NCBI GenBank assembly: GCA_965215045.1
Contig: OZ244031.1
Location: 1,674,001-1,738,000, forward strand
Source: G965215045 sp965215045
GTDB taxonomy: Bacteria; Pseudomonadota; Gammaproteobacteria; JABABF01
Direction of reading: 5' to 3'
Length of the DNA: 64,000 bases
The notes under the pieces were generated by a model, which searched no databases, had not been told where the DNA came from, and saw only the letters and a program-made list of their open reading frames with translations. This document shows positions 60,775-64,000 of this stretch, one piece after another. The position numbers and the translations under genes are program-made. Every line of letters starts with the position of its first letter. Positions within the stretch are counted from its first letter, which is position 1.

Positions 60775-62019
60775 ATGTCAGAACTTCGCTACCCTTTCAA
60801 CGAAACTCCCGCCCCGGGTGAAGTCATCACCATCCGGGACGGGGTGCACTGGGCGCGCATGCCGCTGCCCATCGACCTGGACCACATCAACGTCTACCTG
60901 CTGGAAGACGGCCCCGACCTGTGGATTGTCGATACCGGCATCGCCGGGGAGCAGGGCCGCGAACTCTGGACCCGGATTTTGCAACAGTGCTTTCCCGGCC
61001 ATCAGCTGCGGCATGTGCTCTGCACCCACATGCACATGGACCACATCGGCCAGGCGGGTTGGCTGTGCCGCGAATACCAGGTGCCCCTGCATATGAGCCG
61101 CAGCGAGTTCTTGAGTACCTGGGCATACCGCAGTGGCGACAGTCCTTCCTTTCGCGAGCAGTCGCATCATTTTTACCATCGCACCGGCGTCGGCCAGGAA
61201 GTCATGGGCGTCCTCACCGGCACCCGTCCCGCCCAGGGCCGGGCGGGCGGAGCAGACCGGGCGGGTGGCGGGGATAACCGGGCGGGTGGTGGGGATAAAA
61301 GCCGGGCGGGTGGTGGGGATAAAAGCCGGGCGGGTGGAGGGGATAAAAGCCGGGCGGGTGGTGGGGATAAAAGCCGGGCGGGTGGCGGGGACAACCGGGC
61401 GGGTGGCGGGGATAAAAACACGCGCAGTAAAAAGGACGCCAAGCCCAAGGGAGCGCGCGCCGGTGTGGAGCCGATGCCGAACCATTTCCACTGCCTGCAG
61501 GAAAATCGCCAGCTGCAGACCGGGGAATACGAATGGCGCATCATGGTCGGACGCGGACATTCCCCCGAACACGTCTGCCTGTATTGCGCCGAGCACGGCA
61601 TCCTGCTGGCCGGTGACCAGGTGTTGCCGCGCATCACCTCCAACATCAGCGTGCTGCCGCTGGAACCCGAGGCCAACCCCCTGCGGGACTGGTTCGACTC
61701 GCTGGAACACTTTGCCCAACTGCCGGAAGACACCCTGGTACTGCCGGCACACAACGAACCTTTTTATGGACTGCACGAACGCCTGCGACAAATTCGGGAC
61801 CACCACGTCGAACAACTGGAAACCCTGCGCCGGCAGTGCGTCGAACCGCAGAGTGCGGCAGGCCTGATGTCCTCGATGTTTCGCCGCGAACTCTCGCCCA
61901 TGCAGACCCTGCTGGGCATCGGTGAATGCCTGGCGCACCTGCACTTTTTAATGGACCGCGGCGAAATGCAGCGGGAATTGTCCGATGAAGGTTTGTACCT
62001 GTACCAGGCGACCGGCTGA
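60775..62019 (+). CDS. MBL-fold metallohydrolase with minisatellite insertion
   Basis: Metallo-beta-lactamase-fold protein of 414 residues. The zinc motif THMHMDHIG has His85, His87, Asp89 and His90; GRGHSPEHVCLYC gives the next His, LLAGDQVLPRI the bridging Asp, and VLPAHNEPF the last His. Residues about 156-215 are a repetitive RAGGGDKS insert encoded by a minisatellite and are probably disordered. They sit between the first and second metal motifs where a loop is expected. Substrate unknown; family members include thioesterases and glyoxalase II-like enzymes. The start lies 36 nt after tRNA-His, so it may share that transcript. Confidence 0.85.
   Translation: MSELRYPFNETPAPGEVITIRDGVHWARMPLPIDLDHINVYLLEDGPDLWIVDTGIAGEQGRELWTRILQQCFPGHQLRHVLCTHMHMDHIGQAGWLCREYQVPLHMSRSEFLSTWAYRSGDSPSFREQSHHFYHRTGVGQEVMGVLTGTRPAQGRAGGADRAGGGDNRAGGGDKSRAGGGDKSRAGGGDKSRAGGGDKSRAGGGDNRAGGGDKNTRSKKDAKPKGARAGVEPMPNHFHCLQENRQLQTGEYEWRIMVGRGHSPEHVCLYCAEHGILLAGDQVLPRITSNISVLPLEPEANPLRDWFDSLEHFAQLPEDTLVLPAHNEPFYGLHERLRQIRDHHVEQLETLRRQCVEPQSAAGLMSSMFRRELSPMQTLLGIGECLAHLHFLMDRGEMQRELSDEGLYLYQATG
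61241..61419 (+). repeat. In-frame 21/24-bp minisatellite (8 units)
   Basis: Units begin GGGCGGGTGG at 61259, 61280, 61304, 61328, 61352, 61376 and 61397, with a divergent 18-bp unit at 61241. Four are 24 bp (ending GGGGATAAAAGCC), the others 18-23 bp. Both lengths are multiples of three except the last partial unit, so the frame is kept: R-A-G-G-G-D-K-S or R-A-G-G-G-D-N. Near-identity of the 24-bp units suggests recent expansion and likely copy-number variation. Confidence 0.93.
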
Positions 62020-62171
62020 AGAACAAGGCCCTGCCGTGGCCAGGCGTATCGGAAGCGGGGGCGGTGGAGCATCCAAAATGCTGTGCTCCTTGTCCGGGGC
62101 TTTTGTTATGATGATACAGAGCGCGACTGCAAAAAAGCAGCTTGGCACAGTTTTTTTCACGGGAGGAGGCA

Positions 62172-63656
62172 ATGCGAGGTCCAGAGTTTTTAAAAAGGGA
62201 ACTCAGGCATAGTTACGAGCTGATGCGCCTGTTCCTGTTAGTCATCGTGCCGTTACTGGGTGTCCTGGCATTCCTGTTCCTGTTTTTCATATTTCCCCTG
62301 TTCCCGTCGGGCAAAGATCCAGGCGGTGCGGGCACTCAACTGCGTCAGACTCTCCAGGAAAGAATCGCCGAACGGGTTGGCGGGATGGCGGATGCACGCA
62401 TGCAGGAGATGGCCGTCAACACCCCCGAACTCAGCAACCAGTTGATCCCGGTGCCCGATACCGTGCAGCAACTGGCCGGCAATGTCTACCAGGCGGGCGG
62501 CGTGGCCAACACCCAGCTCATCGCCACTGCCGACGGCAACGTGGTGTTTGACACCGGTCTCGCGATCCAGGGTGCCAAGCAGAAACGTCTTTTACAGGAG
62601 ATGGCACCGGGGCGGACTGCCTACATCGTGCTCAGCCATTCCCATTCCGACCACATTGGCGGTGCGCGTTTCTGGCAGGAGGAGGGGACGGAGATCGTGG
62701 CCCACCGGGAGTTCCCCGAAGAACAGCGCTACCTGGATGAGCTGGAACCCTACCTGCATAAGCGCAACCGCGCCATGTTTCCGTGGCTTCCGAAAAATCC
62801 GCCGCGCAACCGGCTGTTCCGCTACGGCGGCGTGGAACCCACCATCCTTGTCGACAACGGCAAACCCTATCGTTTCACGCTGGGGGGCGTGCAATTCGAA
62901 GCCATTGCCACCCCGGGTGCCGAGGGTGCAGACAACCTCTGCCTGTGGCTTCCGGGACAGAAAATCCTGTTCAGCGGCGACACCCTGGGGCCTATCTTTC
63001 CGCAGTTTCCCAACCTCGTCACCCTGCGGGGCGAGAAAATGCGCAAACCCATCGAATACATTCATAGCCTGAACCTCCTGATTGACCTGGAACCGGAGCT
63101 CCTGGTGCCGAGCCATCACGGGGCGGTGCGGGGACGGGAAAAGATCCGCACCGGGCTGGAGCGTATCCGGGATGCAGTGCAGTACGTGCATGACCAGACC
63201 GTGCAGGGCATGAACGAAGGCAGTACCGTGTACCAACTGATGGAGGAAATCCAACTGCCCCCGCACCTGGCACTGAACCAGACCCATGGCAAGGTGAGTT
63301 GGGGTGTGCGCGGCATCTGGGAATACTATTCCACCTGGTTCCATTTCGATGCCACCGCCGACCTGTACCCGGTGCCGATGCGCGAGGTGTATGCAGACCT
63401 CACCGAACTCTCCGGTGCCCAGGCACTGGTCGACCGGGCCGCAGACCACTTGCGGGCCAGGCGTCCCGTGCACGCCCTGCGCCTGCTGGAAGTAGCGTTG
63501 GGAGGCGAGACCAATTACCGCCCGGCCCTGCAACTGCGCCTGGACGCCCTGCAGACCCTGCTGGTGCAGGCGGAAGAAGGGCTGCGCGTGGGCTACGAAA
63601 TGAGTTGGTTGAAACAGCGCATCGCGCACACGCAAGAACAGCTGGGAGCACCCTGA
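62172..63656 (+). CDS. Membrane-anchored alkylsulfatase-like MBL-fold hydrolase
   Basis: Protein of 494 residues. One N-terminal membrane helix (about 17-40, YELMRLFLLVIVPLLGVLAF). The metal motif LSHSHSDHIGG has His156, His158, Asp160 and His161; LFSGDTLGPIFPQF and VPSHHGAVRG follow. The C-terminal region GVRGIWEYYSTWFHFDATAD is the dimerisation domain of SdsA-type alkylsulfatases. The SCP2-like C-terminal domain of full alkylsulfatases (about 650 residues) appears to be absent. Substrate unknown; the anchor suggests periplasmic action. ATG 62172 has GGGAGGAGG just upstream; a TTG 30 nt upstream is weaker. Confidence 0.83.
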   Translation: MRGPEFLKRELRHSYELMRLFLLVIVPLLGVLAFLFLFFIFPLFPSGKDPGGAGTQLRQTLQERIAERVGGMADARMQEMAVNTPELSNQLIPVPDTVQQLAGNVYQAGGVANTQLIATADGNVVFDTGLAIQGAKQKRLLQEMAPGRTAYIVLSHSHSDHIGGARFWQEEGTEIVAHREFPEEQRYLDELEPYLHKRNRAMFPWLPKNPPRNRLFRYGGVEPTILVDNGKPYRFTLGGVQFEAIATPGAEGADNLCLWLPGQKILFSGDTLGPIFPQFPNLVTLRGEKMRKPIEYIHSLNLLIDLEPELLVPSHHGAVRGREKIRTGLERIRDAVQYVHDQTVQGMNEGSTVYQLMEEIQLPPHLALNQTHGKVSWGVRGIWEYYSTWFHFDATADLYPVPMREVYADLTELSGAQALVDRAADHLRARRPVHALRLLEVALGGETNYRPALQLRLDALQTLLVQAEEGLRVGYEMSWLKQRIAHTQEQLGAP

Positions 63657-63804
63657 AGCCGCAGAGACATCTGCAGGCTCTCCGGCTCTCCGGCAACGGG
63701 AGAATTGCCCGGACGCGCGGGAAATGCGCCGGGACCCGCAGTTCGCTCCCGGGACGGGTGGGGTAGTAAGGGTGGGTGGGAGAGCTTTCGTGTTCCCCGC
63801 GCTC

Positions 63805-64000
63805 TTACAGCGAAGAGAAGGGTACGACTTGCGCCTGCGGCGTCTCCGCTTCCCCCTTGACCAGGAAAAACCGCCAGAACACCAGGCCAAAAGGGTGTCC
63901 CTCGGTGTCGATCCAGTTTGGCTGTCCCGGGTCCTGGTGTGCGAAGATAATGCGAAAACTGCCGTCCTTCTCCAGTTGCGTCTGCTTGCGGTTCAGCGAG
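63805..64000 (-). CDS. Partial C-terminus of a probable DUF1214 protein
   Basis: Minus-strand frame open from the window edge to a TAA at 63805-63807, about 64 residues. It contains FRIIFAHQDPGQPNWIDTEG followed by HPFGLVFWRFFLVKG, the pattern I associate with the end of DUF1214/DUF1254-type proteins. No start is present because the gene runs out of the window. It converges on the alkylsulfatase-like gene across a 148-bp gap in which I see no clear feature. Confidence 0.6.
   Translation of the reverse strand, partial: SLNRKQTQLEKDGSFRIIFAHQDPGQPNWIDTEGHPFGLVFWRFFLVKGEAETPQAQVVPFSSL

Noticed and set aside
61241..61419. Possible CRISPR array
   Set aside because: Units are contiguous 18-24 bp repeats without unique spacers and lie in frame inside a coding gene; no cas genes are present.
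61173..61754. Repetitive minus-strand frame rich in SPPPAR repeats opposite the minisatellite
   Set aside because: It is the antisense reading of the RAGGGDKS minisatellite; the plus-strand frame has intact zinc-binding motifs.

Overview
The window is a densely packed stretch of bacterial chromosome. It is GC-rich by eye and made almost entirely of housekeeping genes. Gene order and content point to a gammaproteobacterium: tuf-tRNA-Trp-secE-nusG-rplKAJL-rpoBC-rpsLG-fusA; asd-fimV-truA-trpFBA-accD-folC-dedD-cvpA-purF-metZ (the arrangement familiar from Pseudomonas-like and Chromatiales-like genomes); lptD-surA-pdxA-rsmA-apaG-apaH; and a FabY-type ketosynthase. LptD, LpxH and an OprP-type porin show a Gram-negative outer membrane with lipid A. 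I cannot name the genus. Intergenic gaps are short, ATGA and TGATG stop/start overlaps are common, and several conserved operons that are often far apart lie side by side, which suggests a compact or rearranged genome.

Layout. 1-16.1 kb: translation and transcription machinery, including a 30-codon ORF wedged exactly between rpoC and rpsL. 16.3-20.1 kb: guaBA and a YgjP-like metallohydrolase. 20.2-24.5 kb: leuCDB and asd. 24.6-35.1 kb: a very short FimV, truA, trpFBA, accD, folC, dedD, cvpA, purF and metZ, interrupted by a perfect 294-bp tandem duplication across the folC/dedD junction. 35.1-41.6 kb, minus strand: lptD-surA-pdxA-rsmA-apaG-apaH. 41.9-47.0 kb: the more accessory part, with a MAPEG membrane protein, a GlxA/AraC-type regulator divergent from fabY, and an OprP-like porin. 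47.1-51.2 kb: tsaD, a 58-residue membrane protein, folB, folK, a pteridine-reductase-like SDR and cca. 51.2-59.2 kb: acnB, a DUF1289 protein, lpxH, glnS, cysS and folD. 59.4-64 kb: an orphan DNA methyltransferase, a tRNA-Pro/Arg/His cluster, two metallo-beta-lactamase-fold proteins (one with an in-frame minisatellite), and the cut-off end of a probable DUF1214 gene.

How the genes work together. Most products serve core growth: ribosome and RNA polymerase assembly, tRNA charging and modification (glnS, cysS, tsaD, truA, cca), purine synthesis (purF, guaBA), leucine, tryptophan, aspartate-family and sulfur amino acids, folate (folB, folK, folC, folD and an SDR), fatty acids (accD, fabY), and outer-membrane biogenesis (lptD, surA, lpxH). 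I see no rRNA operon, CRISPR array, insertion sequence, integrase or prophage gene.

Most unusual signals. (i) Two pairs of TGTCTYT half-sites, each pair with exactly 21-bp spacing and the pairs 198 bp apart, lie between the GlxA-type regulator and fabY, resembling AraC-style looping operators. (ii) The small ORF coupled to rpoC and rpsL by TGATG at both ends starts behind a full AGGAGG. (iii) Several repeat expansions are present: the 294-bp duplication, the 21/24-bp minisatellite, and the CCGCTACCCC-rich spacer.
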